Assembly: GCF_030733385.1 (NCBI RefSeq)
Contig: NZ_JASHJC010000002.1
Span: 372,001-436,000, forward strand
DNA: 64,000 bases
Direction: 5' to 3'
DNA from: Roseovarius sp. MMSF_3359
GTDB taxonomy: Bacteria; Pseudomonadota; Alphaproteobacteria; Rhodobacterales; Rhodobacteraceae
A program made the position numbers and the translations under genes. The notes below the pieces were generated by a model. It had not been told where the DNA came from, did no database searches, and saw only the letters and a program-made list of their open reading frames with translations. Each line of letters starts with the position of its first letter. Within the stretch, counting starts at the first letter, position 1. Below are positions 45,262-55,115 of this stretch, one piece after another.

Positions 45262-46798
45262 GAGCGACCTCGCCGTCAAATCCATGGCCTGCCATCCAAA
45301 CACCAAGTTCGGCGGGCGTCATCGACCCGCGCGGAAACTCGGGCGACAGTCGCCCTTCGGAAATCACGTGGATCACGTCCGAGAGCCTCATGATCTCATC
45401 CAGATCCTCGGAGATCAGCAGCACCGCCGCCCCCTGATCGCGGGCCTCCAAGAGCCGTGAGTGAACATAGTTTACCGCGCCGATATCGAGGCCCCGTACC
45501 GGCTGATTGGCGAGGATGATCCGCGGTCCTGCCTCCAGCACCCGTCCGAGGATCAGTTTCTGCATGTTGCCACCGGACAAGAGCCTGATCCGTGTGCCAG
45601 GACCGGGGCAGCGCACATCATAGGTGTCGATCACCTCGCGGGTAAAGGCCTCCGCCCGGGACCAGTTCATCCAGCCCCGGCGGCTGAACGGCGCATCCCT
45701 GTAACTTTCCAGGATCGCGTTTTCGGTCAGGTCGAAATCAGCGATGGTGCCGGTCTTGTGCCGGTCTTCGGGGATACGCGCGATCCCGCTTTGGACCGCC
45801 TCGCGCGGCGTCCAATTTGGGTGGCTTTCCTCAGCGAGCATCAATGTACCGCTTTCGGGTTGCGTCAGTCCCCCGATAAGATCCGCCAGCGCGGCCTGTC
45901 CATTACCTGACACGCCGGCAAGCCCGGTAATCTGCCCGGCCCGCAGATCCAGCGTGACGTCTTTCAGCCCCGGTGCATTCCCCCGGTCCGGCGTGCCGAC
46001 GGCGCGCAGGCTCATCAGCGCATCTCCGGCCTTTGACGGGGCAACCTCGGGCGCGGCCACTTCGGAGCCCACCATCAGGGCCGCCAGCTTGTGCTTGTCC
46101 ACATCCTCGATGCGTTCTTCGGCGACCAGTTTCCCATGCCGCAGGATCAACACCCGGTCCGAGATCGCCATCACCTCATGCAGCTTGTGCGAGATGAAAA
46201 CAATCGACAGCCCCTTCGCCACCGCTTCGCGCAGAGTTTCGAAAAGGTCGTCGGTTTCCTGCGGCGTGAGCACCGCCGTGGGTTCATCAAGGATCAGAAT
46301 GCGCGCGTCCCGATAGAGCGCCTTGAGGATTTCGACCCGCTGCCGTTCGCCCACGGTCAGCGCGCCAACCCGTGCGTCGGGGTCGACAGACAAGCGGAAA
46401 TCCTCGGCCAGCTTCAGGATCTTCGCCCGCGCCGCCGCCCGGTCCAGCCCGGGCCGCCACAAGGATTGCGTCCCGAGCGTCACGTTCTCCAGAACGCTCA
46501 TGTTGTCGGCGAGGGTGAAATGCTGATGCACCATACCCACGCCTGCATCGAGCGCGGCGCGCGGGTTGCCCGGCGGCAGCTCGGCGCCGAACACCTCCAC
46601 GGTGCCCTCATCGGCCGTGTACTGACCGAACAGGATGTTCATCAACGTGGTCTTGCCCGCGCCGTTTTCACCCAGAAGGGCAATCACCTCGCCGCGGTGC
46701 AAGGACAGGCTGACCGCATCATTCGCGGTCAGCGCACCAAATCGTTTCGTGATATTGCTGAGGCGCAGGACGACCTGCGCGTCGTCCTGGCTCATCAT
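45251..46798 (-). CDS. Nucleoside-type ABC transporter ATPase with two ATP-binding domains
   Basis: This 515-residue ATPase has two nucleotide-binding halves. The first is canonical: Walker A GENGAGKTT near residue 40, Q-loop MVHQHF, signature LTVGERQRVEILKAL and Walker B ILILDEPTAVL. The second has a weak Walker A (GVSGNGQAAL), signature LLSGGNMQKLILGR and a degenerate Walker B (IILANQPVRGLD) lacking the usual DEP, as is normal in this family. It follows the binding-protein gene with no gap. Confidence 0.92.
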   Translation of the reverse strand: MMSQDDAQVVLRLSNITKRFGALTANDAVSLSLHRGEVIALLGENGAGKTTLMNILFGQYTADEGTVEVFGAELPPGNPRAALDAGVGMVHQHFTLADNMSVLENVTLGTQSLWRPGLDRAAARAKILKLAEDFRLSVDPDARVGALTVGERQRVEILKALYRDARILILDEPTAVLTPQETDDLFETLREAVAKGLSIVFISHKLHEVMAISDRVLILRHGKLVAEERIEDVDKHKLAALMVGSEVAAPEVAPSKAGDALMSLRAVGTPDRGNAPGLKDVTLDLRAGQITGLAGVSGNGQAALADLIGGLTQPESGTLMLAEESHPNWTPREAVQSGIARIPEDRHKTGTIADFDLTENAILESYRDAPFSRRGWMNWSRAEAFTREVIDTYDVRCPGPGTRIRLLSGGNMQKLILGRVLEAGPRIILANQPVRGLDIGAVNYVHSRLLEARDQGAAVLLISEDLDEIMRLSDVIHVISEGRLSPEFPRGSMTPAELGVWMAGHGFDGEVAHAS

Positions 46799-47815
46799 TT
46801 ACGAGGATTTCGGCTCTTCGTCGTTGATCTCGGTGACGTAGGCGCCCGACTTGATTTCCTCGGTGCGCTTGGCCACCAGATCGAGCGCCTCTTGCGGCAC
46901 CTTGCCTTCGAACGTACCGAGCGGCGCCAATGAGCAGCCACCTTCCTTCATGAAGGAATAGGTGCCGTAATCAGCGGCGGCGAAGGACCCGTCCTGCACC
47001 TTGGCGATGGCCGCGTCCAATGTCGGCTCAAAATGCCAAATCGCCGAAGCCACGACCGTTTCGGGGTAATCGGCCTGCGTGTCGATCACGTTGCCGATGG
47101 CGAGAATGCCCTTTTCTTGCGCCGCGTCCGACACGCCGAAGCGTTCGGCATAAAGCAGGTCGGCGCCGTTTTCGATCATGGCAAAGGCGGTTTCCTTGGC
47201 CTTGGGCGGATCGAACCAGGAGCCGATGAAGCTCACCTGGAAGGTGGCGTCGGGTTTCATCTCGCGGACACCGGCCATGAACGCATGCATCAGGCGGTTC
47301 ACTTCGGGGATGGGGAAGCCGCCGACCATGCCGATATTGGCGCTTTCGGTCATGGCCCCGGCGATGATGCCCGACAGGTAGGACGCGTCCTGGATGTAGT
47401 TGTCGAAAACCGAGAAATTCGGCAGCGCGGGGTCTTCCTTGAAGCTCGACCCCATCAGGAAGGCGATATCGGGATACTCCGCCGCCACTTCACGGGCCTC
47501 CTGCTCGGCACCGAAGACCTCGCCGATGATGAGCTTGTGACCCTGCTCGGCATATTCGCGCATCACGCGGGTGTAGTCCGTATTGCTGACATTTTCAGAA
47601 TAGGTATAGCTGATATCGCCGCGATCTTGCGCTGTCACCGCCGCCTGGTGGATACGGCTGACCCATTGCTGTTCGACCGGCACAGTATAGATGCCAGCTG
47701 TCTTGATCGGATCGGCCGCAAGCAAGCGCGTCGGCGCACCGGCAACCAGCGTGGCCCCCGCCGTGGTTCCCAGAAATGCCCGCCGTGACATCGGCGCGAA
47801 GTTTGTCCGTTTCAT
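46799..47815 (-). CDS. BMP-family ABC transporter substrate-binding lipoprotein-like protein
   Basis: This 338-residue protein is of the basic membrane protein (BmpA/Med) family, which binds purine nucleosides or bases in known cases. MSRRAFLGTTAGATLVAG at residues 9-26 is a Tat-like signal; there is no lipobox Cys. Family traits are the GIYTVPVEQQWVSRIHQ, GEVFGAEQEAREVA and GMVGGFPIPEVNRLMHAF blocks. The ATG at 47815 has GGGAG about nine nt upstream. It is the first gene of a five-gene importer/deaminase operon, with a near-promoter palindrome at 47843-47860. Confidence 0.9.
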   Translation of the reverse strand: MKRTNFAPMSRRAFLGTTAGATLVAGAPTRLLAADPIKTAGIYTVPVEQQWVSRIHQAAVTAQDRGDISYTYSENVSNTDYTRVMREYAEQGHKLIIGEVFGAEQEAREVAAEYPDIAFLMGSSFKEDPALPNFSVFDNYIQDASYLSGIIAGAMTESANIGMVGGFPIPEVNRLMHAFMAGVREMKPDATFQVSFIGSWFDPPKAKETAFAMIENGADLLYAERFGVSDAAQEKGILAIGNVIDTQADYPETVVASAIWHFEPTLDAAIAKVQDGSFAAADYGTYSFMKEGGCSLAPLGTFEGKVPQEALDLVAKRTEEIKSGAYVTEINDEEPKSS

Positions 47816-47842
47816 GTGATTTTCTCCCGGTTGATTGTTATT

Positions 47843-47860
47843 TTTTACCAGTTGGTAAAA
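47843..47860. promoter_or_regulatory. 18-bp inverted repeat before the BMP operon
   Basis: TTTTACCA (47843-47850) and TGGTAAAA (47853-47860) are exact reverse complements with GT between them. The site is 28 bp upstream of the bmpA start codon, overlapping or close to the promoter, so it looks like a repressor operator. No candidate regulator gene is in the window. Confidence 0.55.
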
Positions 47861-48056
47861 CTTTATCCGCGAAATTGCAAAGAAAAATGATTCCACCAGG
47901 CTTCGTTATAGGCATTGCGCCCTAAGCTGCATATGTCCGAATACGCCGCATCGCAGGTCTTTTTCGCAGAGGTGCATTCGCGTGTTGGCCTAGGGTCCGT
48001 GATGGCCTTAAACTCATGGGTGACAGCCTATCCGCGCGAGCAACCGGGAGATGCCG

Positions 48057-48398
48057 ATGAAGCTGAAGAAGAACCAGCAGGACAGCGAGTTTCTGACGCA
48101 GGACCAGACCGAAACCTTGGCCGGGCTGTCACGCGAATTACACCGGCTGAACCGACATAGGTTCATTCGGATGCATAATTCGCTTTGGCGGTTGTTGACC
48201 TTCAACTTCATGCGCGGGATGGCTTTTGGCCTCGGTTCCGTCGTCGGCGCGACTGCACTGTTATCGGTGGTGGTCTATTGGCTCGCCCATCTCGACTGGA
48301 TACCGCTCATCGGGGATTGGCTCGGCCAACTGGCCGACCAGATTGATCCGAACCGGCAAGGCCCCTACAGCACTGACAATTATAACCCTGATAATTAA
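48057..48398 (+). CDS. DUF5665 family small membrane protein
   Basis: This 113-residue protein matches the DUF5665 pattern: a charged N terminus, FIRMHNSLWRLLTFNFMRGMAFGLGSVVGATALLSVVVYWLAHLDWIPLIGDWLGQL, with one long hydrophobic stretch. The ATG at 48057 is chosen because GGGAG lies six nt upstream; the ATG at 48051 is too close to it. The function of the family is unknown. It stands 30 bp before the acidic membrane protein gene, perhaps cotranscribed. Confidence 0.7.
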   Translation: MKLKKNQQDSEFLTQDQTETLAGLSRELHRLNRHRFIRMHNSLWRLLTFNFMRGMAFGLGSVVGATALLSVVVYWLAHLDWIPLIGDWLGQLADQIDPNRQGPYSTDNYNPDN

Positions 48399-48428
48399 GG
48401 GTTATTTTACCAAGATCGCCAATATAAA

Positions 48429-49193
48429 TTGATTAGGGCCGCGGATTGGGGCCTACTGCGTTGGGGCAGTTTTTGGATTGGTACGATGTTGTTACTCGCA
48501 GGCCTCATGGGCGTCTTGGCGATCGGTGCGACCGCTCTCGTTTGGTTCGAAACTTCGAGCCGGCGCAGGGCGGATCAAGATGCGGATACGCCTCATCCCT
48601 CACCCACCGAAGCCGAAAACAAAACCGTCGAAGACACCGCGGACGGAGGCGACGAGGATTTGATCGAGCTGGCCGCTGATTTGGCCGAAGCCGTCCCGAT
48701 GACCCCCCCAGCAACACATGTCCATGAAATGGATGACCCCTTCATGGGCGGCGGTTGGTTGCTCGACGACGAGGATGAAGACGACGATACGGCGGACGAC
48801 GACGTGGTTGGGTCTGTAGGTACGATTGGCGTCGTCAATGACACACCCGTTTTCTTCGACGCCGCGTTGTCGGAAGAACTGGCAGAGACGACCGAGACCG
48901 AAGAGGCCGCGTCAGATACCCTGCATCCGGCGTTGATGCAGCAGCACCAGGAAAACGTCGCGGATTTCTTGCCGGATCGTGACAGGCTCGTTGTGGTTTT
49001 CGACGATACCGCGGATCCGGATCCGGAACTTGGCGTCGAAACCGACGGTGTCAGCAGCCATGTCACGCTGAACGGTGTCCGGATCGCGACCGTCGACGTG
49101 AGCGAGGGGCTGACCCTGGAGCATATCGCCCTCGTGCCGGAAAGCGGCCTGCATGGCCAGGACTATGCCACAACGGAAAGTGCCGCCGCCTGA
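48429..49193 (+). CDS. Hypothetical acidic single-pass membrane protein
   Basis: I do not recognise this 254-residue protein. One membrane helix spans about residues 12-38, followed by a short basic stretch (SSRRR) and then a very acidic domain with DDEDEDDDTADDD near 115-127. The C-terminal 60 residues (VVVFDDTADPDPELG, VTLNGVRIATVDVSEGLTLEHIALVPE) look like a small beta domain. The start is TTG at 48429; an ATG at 48486 would cut into the helix. It lies between the DUF5665 gene and rpsO, both on plus. Confidence 0.55.
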   Translation: MIRAADWGLLRWGSFWIGTMLLLAGLMGVLAIGATALVWFETSSRRRADQDADTPHPSPTEAENKTVEDTADGGDEDLIELAADLAEAVPMTPPATHVHEMDDPFMGGGWLLDDEDEDDDTADDDVVGSVGTIGVVNDTPVFFDAALSEELAETTETEEAASDTLHPALMQQHQENVADFLPDRDRLVVVFDDTADPDPELGVETDGVSSHVTLNGVRIATVDVSEGLTLEHIALVPESGLHGQDYATTESAAA

Positions 49194-49344
49194 ACCTGCA
49201 CCGGCATTTTTGCTTTTCTTTCCGCGGAATATCTCCTATACGCGCGCATCTCTCGAGGGAATCCTTCGGGAGACATCTCCATAGGACCCTGCTGGACGAC
49301 ATCCCGGCTTGCGCCCTTCACCCCTTTTGAACAAGGAGACCCCG

Positions 49345-49614
49345 ATGTCGATTACTGTTGAAGAAAAAGCCCGCGTCATGAAGGAATTCGCGACCAAGGA
49401 AGGCGACACCGGATCGCCCGAAGTACAGGTTGCCGTTCTGACATCGCGCATCAACACGCTGACCGAACACTTCAAGACCCACAAGAAAGACAACCACGGT
49501 CGTCGTGGTCTGCTGAAGATGGTCGCACAGCGTCGTAAGCTTCTGGACTACCTGAAAGGCAAGGAAGAGGCGCGTTACCGCGACCTTATCAAACGCCTGG
49601 GCATCCGCCGCTAA
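49345..49614 (+). CDS. rpsO: 30S ribosomal protein S15
   Basis: This is an 89-residue protein, the usual length for S15. [30 protein letters not shown] and [20 protein letters not shown] are the family core, which binds 16S rRNA and leads 30S assembly. AAGGAG lies 7 nt before the ATG. In most bacteria pnp follows rpsO in one operon; here pnp is 7.4 kb away on the other strand, so rpsO is followed by its own terminator. Confidence 0.97.
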   Translation: MSITVEEKARVMKEFATKEGDTGSPEVQVAVLTSRINTLTEHFKTHKKDNHGRRGLLKMVAQRRKLLDYLKGKEEARYRDLIKRLGIRR

Positions 49615-49635
49615 GCCGGTCCAAGCGAAGATTTC

Positions 49636-49678
49636 AAACCGCGTCCCGCGTTGAACCCGGGGCGCGGTTTTCTTTTTT
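49636..49678 (+). terminator. Rho-independent terminator after rpsO
   Basis: AAACCGCGTCCC (49636-49647) pairs with GGGGCGCGGTTT (49659-49670), 12 pairs with one G-T, around an 11-nt loop, and is followed by TCTTTTTT. It starts 22 bases after the S15 stop. Confidence 0.9.
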
Positions 49679-49915
49679 GGGGCGTGGTGATCGGCAAGAT
49701 CGACGCCACCAACTGACCCAAGCCAGCAGCATGACCTTGGCTGTTGCAAAGGGCCTCCGCCGAGAAGCAGCGGAAAACTTTCGGCCTTTGTTGGTTTAAG
49801 GCACCAAACCCAGCCGGGAATCAACTCCCGCCATTGCGTGTCATCGGCCCAAGCGACGATGGCGGCACCAGCCCTATCGGAGGGCGCTTCGTCCGCCAAG
49901 TTCAGACCTGAATTC
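49679..49915. other. Structured non-coding stretch between rpsO and the FAD oxidase gene
   Basis: No gene is supported. CAAAGGGCC (49747-49755) can pair with GGCCTTTG (49783-49790) with one bulged G, with an inner stem TCCGC/GCGGA (49756-49760, 49770-49774). It lies beyond the stop of the minus-strand oxidase and has no T-run on either strand, so it is not a good terminator. A small structured RNA or a relic is possible. Confidence 0.3.
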
Positions 49916-51232
49916 TCACGCCTCGTGCCGGTTCGTCCACAACTCCCATTGGAAGCGGGTGCGCACGCCCAGGTCGAGAAACGGACGGGGCGGCAGCATC
50001 TCTGGTTCGCCCAGGCTTTGCATGTCCGCGATCAAGGGGTTCTCCCGCCCCGTAGCCATATCCGCCGCCAGAATGCCGCCGAACGTCCCCTTGGTCACCC
50101 CAACCGCGTTCTGGCACACGGCGGACCAGATGTTGGGGGCAAGTTGCCCAAAGCCTGGCGCGCCGTTGCGCGACAGGCAGACAATCCCGCTCCATGTATG
50201 CTCCATTTCCACCGCCGGCAACATCGGGAAGCGTTGGTCAAAGAGCCGCTTGTGCCGGCGTTTCACCGCGGCCTGCTCGGCCACCGATACACGCTGACCA
50301 GGACAATAGCTCAGGCCCTGCCGGATGAGGATACGGTTGTCGTTGGTATAGCGCATGGTGATGCCCGCGAAGGCATTGACCGGCGTCAGACCCCAGGGCA
50401 CAGCGACGCCATAGGCGCGCTGTTCGTCCTCGGTCAGGCGCCGCGACAGGCTGGCATGGGCCACGAGGTGCAGGAAACGCCGCGGGAAAAACCCGAACTG
50501 CTCGGAAAAGCCGTTTGCCGCCATAATGAGTTTCGGCGCGCGCACCGACCCACCGGGCGTGGTAAACTGCACTCCGTTTTCAAACTGCGCCGCCGTCACC
50601 GGTGTGTTCTCGAAAAGCGTGACATTCTCCGGGAGATGATCCGCCAACCCCCGCGTCAGCGCCGCAGGGTTCATCAACACACAACCGGGCGTATAGACCG
50701 CGGCGGTGAAATGATCGGACCCGAGCTTGGCGCGCAATGCGTCGCCTTCAATCCATGTGAAGGGTTCGTTGAGCGCCTCCAACTCCTTGACGAAGGGCTC
50801 CAGCACGTCGCGCGTACCGCGGGGCGAGACGGCAGTATGGTACTTGCCGTCACGGGACCAGTCGCAGGCGATGCCATGGTCATTGACCGCGTCTTCGAGA
50901 TGGTCGATGGCCATCCGGGCCAGGCGCATGAACCGGTGCGATCCCTCAAGCTCATCCAGCGACGAGCCAACATTATGCGGCAGGTCGATGCCAAAGCCCG
51001 AATTCCGGCCTGACGCATTCTCACCGGCCTGACCGGCATCCAGCAAGACGATATGCTGATCCGGACAATTCTGCGCCAACCGCCGCGCCGCCGCCAGGCC
51101 GGCATATCCCGCGCCGAGCACGATCCAGTCGGCGGTGACATCCCGCGCGACCGCAGGTTTCGGCATCCGTTCCGGCAGGACCGCACTCCAGCCGTTGGTC
51201 TTGTCATCCTTTGGAAGGCGGTTAATCTTCAT
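49916..51232 (-). CDS. FAD-dependent amine/amino-acid oxidoreductase (DAO family)
   Basis: This 438-residue flavoprotein has the dinucleotide motif VLGAGYAGLAAARRLAQ (about residues 36-52), HIVLLDAGQAGENASGRNSGFG, and a C-terminal FAD block around NAVGVTKGTFGGILAADM, with the layout of gamma-glutamylputrescine oxidase/DadA-like enzymes. It oxidises a secondary or primary amine, passing electrons to oxygen or a quinone. The ATG at 51232 has GGAGGG eight nt upstream; an ATG six bases earlier is too close to that site. The gene overlaps the cupin gene by 11 bases. With the MttB-family gene across the divergent promoter it suggests N-methylated amine breakdown. Confidence 0.85.
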   Translation of the reverse strand: MKINRLPKDDKTNGWSAVLPERMPKPAVARDVTADWIVLGAGYAGLAAARRLAQNCPDQHIVLLDAGQAGENASGRNSGFGIDLPHNVGSSLDELEGSHRFMRLARMAIDHLEDAVNDHGIACDWSRDGKYHTAVSPRGTRDVLEPFVKELEALNEPFTWIEGDALRAKLGSDHFTAAVYTPGCVLMNPAALTRGLADHLPENVTLFENTPVTAAQFENGVQFTTPGGSVRAPKLIMAANGFSEQFGFFPRRFLHLVAHASLSRRLTEDEQRAYGVAVPWGLTPVNAFAGITMRYTNDNRILIRQGLSYCPGQRVSVAEQAAVKRRHKRLFDQRFPMLPAVEMEHTWSGIVCLSRNGAPGFGQLAPNIWSAVCQNAVGVTKGTFGGILAADMATGRENPLIADMQSLGEPEMLPPRPFLDLGVRTRFQWELWTNRHEA

Positions 51233-51590
51233 CGTCATGTCCCTCCGCCCAGTTTGCCGGTTCAATCGCGTAGAAAAGAAGCGCATGTTCCGCGATATAG
51301 GTGAGCTCCGTCCCATCCGGCAGCCAGATACATTCCATCGGGCCCGCCACCAGATCACCTTCTGCGGTCCGAATGGTCAGCGCCCCTTCAAGGACCAGGA
51401 TCACCTCGTCATAACGGATCGTCCACGGGATTTCGGCGTCCTTCATACGGACAAACCCGCTGCCCAGGCGCGTGCCATCACCATCCTTGCCCGTCACGAC
51501 CGATACCTGTGCCATCTCGCCATATTCAAATCGCGGCACGAACGCCGCCTTAGACAAGGATGCGACGCGTGCGGGTGCTTTGCTGGTCAT
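51222..51590 (-). CDS. Small cupin protein, EutQ-like
   Basis: This 122-residue single-domain cupin has PWTIRYDEVILVLEGALTIRTAEGDLVAGPMECIWLPDGTELTY, closest to the ethanolamine-utilisation EutQ group. The ATG at 51590 gives a compact domain; the open frame upstream to 51815 runs across the divergent TetR gene and is rejected. It precedes and overlaps the FAD oxidase gene. Some EutQ-like cupins act in amine breakdown; the function here is unknown. Confidence 0.75.
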   Translation of the reverse strand: MTSKAPARVASLSKAAFVPRFEYGEMAQVSVVTGKDGDGTRLGSGFVRMKDAEIPWTIRYDEVILVLEGALTIRTAEGDLVAGPMECIWLPDGTELTYIAEHALLFYAIEPANWAEGHDDED

Positions 51591-51624
51591 CTGCGGAGCC
51601 CTCCCAAAGATATTGACGCAAAAC

Positions 51625-51638
51625 ATACAGCCCTGTAT
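51625..51638. promoter_or_regulatory. TetR-type operator in the cupin/tetR gap
   Basis: ATACAG-CC-CTGTAT is a perfect 14-bp dyad in the 79-bp gap between the divergent cupin and tetR genes. The half-site CCCTGTAT recurs at 51651-51658, 20 bp on. It is placed where it would repress both transcripts. Confidence 0.6.
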
Positions 51639-51669
51639 TGATCCATGCAACCCTGTATGGAAATCGCCC

Positions 51670-52314
51670 ATGGCCTTGCAAACCACCACCCGTCCGACGG
51701 ACCGCCAACCCCGCCTGACAGGCGACGATTGGGTCACAGCGGCGCTTGAAATGCTGGTCGCGGACGGGATCGACGCGGTCCAGATCACCGTGCTGGCGCG
51801 TAAACTGGGCGTCACGCGCGGCAGCTTCTACTGGCATTTCGATAGCCGCGAGGCGCTTCTGGACGCGCTGCTTGCGGAATGGCAGGCCCGTAACACCGGG
51901 GTCATGGTCGAAGCCATTGCCGATGCGAAGACGCTCGACGATGGCATCCTTGCGCTCTTTGCCGTCTGGACGGATCACACCCGGTTTGATCCGCAACTGG
52001 ACCAGGCCATCCGGGATTGGAGCCGTTATGCCGATGCGCTCCGCGATACGGTCCAGACCGAGGATGACGCGCGTGTGGCTGCGATCGCGGCGTTTTTCCA
52101 GCGGTTCGAGTATGACCCGACCGAGGCTTTCATCCGGGCGCGGGTCATCTATTTCACGCAGCTCAGCTACTACGCGCTCAACGTGCAGGAACCGATGGCC
52201 GACAGGATCAGCTATCTTGCGGCGTATTTCCGCGCCTTCACGGGTCGCGAAATCGACGCCGAGGCGGCCGCGCGCCAATCCGCGAAGTTTCTGGAAGAGG
52301 ATGCGAAGAGATGA
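51670..52314 (+). CDS. TetR family transcriptional regulator
   Basis: This 214-residue regulator has a TetR HTH at about residues 20-60 (AALEMLVADGIDAVQITVLARKLGVTRGSFYWHFDSREALLDALL). The start is the ATG at 51670; the frame upstream to 51472 lies within the divergent cupin gene. Its stop overlaps the MttB-family start (ATGA), so it probably reports on the substrate of that enzyme and of the FAD oxidase. Confidence 0.88.
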   Translation: MALQTTTRPTDRQPRLTGDDWVTAALEMLVADGIDAVQITVLARKLGVTRGSFYWHFDSREALLDALLAEWQARNTGVMVEAIADAKTLDDGILALFAVWTDHTRFDPQLDQAIRDWSRYADALRDTVQTEDDARVAAIAAFFQRFEYDPTEAFIRARVIYFTQLSYYALNVQEPMADRISYLAAYFRAFTGREIDAEAAARQSAKFLEEDAKR

Positions 52315-53852
52315 GTAACCGGCGATCCGGCGGGCGCAGCGGGCGTGCGGCAAAACGGCAAAGCACCGCGGAAAAACACTTCGACGCCGCCTGGCGGAAC
52401 TGGGTCAATCCATACGCGCCGATCGCGCAATTCAGCGCGGATGAGATCGAGGCAATTCATGAGGCCTCCCTCCGGGTGCTGTCCGAGACCGGTATCAAGG
52501 TACTGAGCGCCCCCGCGCGGGAACATTACACCAGGGCCGGAATGACCCATGGCAAAGATGACGTAATCCATTTCGATCCCGGTCTTGTGATGGAGCTGAT
52601 CGCCAAAGCGCCATCCACCGTGACATTGCACAGCCGCACCAAGGGGCGCGATGTCGTCATTGGCGGACGCAATGTGGGCGTGACGACGTCCGCCGGGTCC
52701 CCCAACTGTTCCGATTTGCAAGGCGGTCGTCGCCCCGGCACACAGGCGGATTTCGAAAACTACTGCAAGGTCGCGCAGGCCTTTGACGTGATCCACCTCT
52801 TTGGTCCGGTGGTGGAGCCCCAGGATGTGCCGATGAACCTGCGCCATCTGGGGATGACCCGCGCCGTGATGACCCTGACCGAGAAAATCCCCTTCGTCTA
52901 TTTCCGCGGCAAACAGGCGATCGCCGACAGTTACGAGATCCTGCGCATCGCCAATGGCCTGACCCATGAGGAATTCCTCAACACGCCCACCTGCTATTCG
53001 GTGGCCAATTCCAACTCGCCGCTGCAACTTGACGAGTTGATGTGCCGAGGGATCATCGACAGCGCCCGTGCCGGGCAGATGATGGTCCTCACACCCTTCA
53101 CGCTGGCCGGCGCGATGGCGCCGGTGACGCTGGCCGGGGCGTTGGTCATGCAGAATGCCGAGGCGCTGGCGGGGATCTGCCTGAGCCAGATCGTCCGCCC
53201 GGGTGCACCGGTCTGCTATGGCAGCTTCACCAGCAACGTGGACATGAAAACCGGCGCCCCGGCCTTTGGAACACCCGAATACGTCCGCGCCGCTTTTGCC
53301 TCGGGGCAACTGGCACGGCGTTACAACCTGCCGCTTCGGTCCTCGGGTCCAACGGCGTCAAACGCGCCGGACGCGCAGGCGGCCTATGAGACGCAAATGT
53401 CGCTCTGGGGCGCGCTGATGGGCGGCACCAACCTGCTTCTGCACGGGGCAGGATGGCTGGAAGGCGGGCTAACGATCTCGGCGGAGAAGTTCATCATCGA
53501 CGTTGAAGTGCTGCAGATGTTCGCCGAACTCTTCAAACCGGTCGAGGTGAGCGAGGCGACCCTTGGCCTCGATGCCATCAACGATGTCGGTCACGGCGGA
53601 CATTTCTTTGGCACGCAACACACGCTCGACCGGTTCGAGACGGCGTTTTATTCACCGCTCCTGTCAGACTGGAACAATTTCGAGAACTGGTCAGAACGCG
53701 GCGCGTTGGACGCCACAACTCGCGCCAACCAGATTTTCAACGAAACGCTGGAAGCGTGTCAGCCGCCCGGGTTTGACCCCGCGCGGCTGGAAGAGATGGA
53801 CGATTTCATCGCCCGGCGGACCGCCGAGGGCGGTGCCGATATCTCGCGGTAG
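52311..53852 (+). CDS. Trimethylamine methyltransferase (MttB) family protein, non-pyrrolysine
   Basis: This 513-residue protein belongs to the MttB superfamily: FSADEIEAIHEASLRVLSETGIKVLS near the N terminus, VGVTTSAGSPNCSDLQGGRRPGT, TPFTLAGAMAPVTLAGALVMQNAEALAGICLSQ and PEYVRAAFASGQLARRYNLPLRSSG. No in-frame TAG interrupts it, so it is a non-pyrrolysine member like the glycine betaine methyltransferase MtgB. Such enzymes transfer a methyl from a quaternary amine to a corrinoid protein. No corrinoid-protein or reactivase gene is in the window. It is coupled to the TetR gene. Confidence 0.88.
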   Translation: MSNRRSGGRSGRAAKRQSTAEKHFDAAWRNWVNPYAPIAQFSADEIEAIHEASLRVLSETGIKVLSAPAREHYTRAGMTHGKDDVIHFDPGLVMELIAKAPSTVTLHSRTKGRDVVIGGRNVGVTTSAGSPNCSDLQGGRRPGTQADFENYCKVAQAFDVIHLFGPVVEPQDVPMNLRHLGMTRAVMTLTEKIPFVYFRGKQAIADSYEILRIANGLTHEEFLNTPTCYSVANSNSPLQLDELMCRGIIDSARAGQMMVLTPFTLAGAMAPVTLAGALVMQNAEALAGICLSQIVRPGAPVCYGSFTSNVDMKTGAPAFGTPEYVRAAFASGQLARRYNLPLRSSGPTASNAPDAQAAYETQMSLWGALMGGTNLLLHGAGWLEGGLTISAEKFIIDVEVLQMFAELFKPVEVSEATLGLDAINDVGHGGHFFGTQHTLDRFETAFYSPLLSDWNNFENWSERGALDATTRANQIFNETLEACQPPGFDPARLEEMDDFIARRTAEGGADISR

Positions 53853-53855
53853 AGC

Positions 53856-54974
<1,119 letters not shown>

Positions 54975-55115
54975 GGCAAGTCTCCTCTTCATCCCAGAGT
55001 TTTGATCATATTGGCGCAGCTTTGGCGCAATTAGCTTGAATTCCCCCTCGCCAAACCGGGAAAGTTCCGAATATTATTCGATGATTGACATCTTTATGCG
55101 AAAGGTCTTGCGCAA

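Noticed and set aside
47915-48160. 81-residue open frame on plus
   Set aside because: It has no ribosome site, overlaps the DUF5665 gene and shows no motif.
52311-53852. Pyrrolysine-containing methyltransferase
   Set aside because: No internal in-frame TAG is present.
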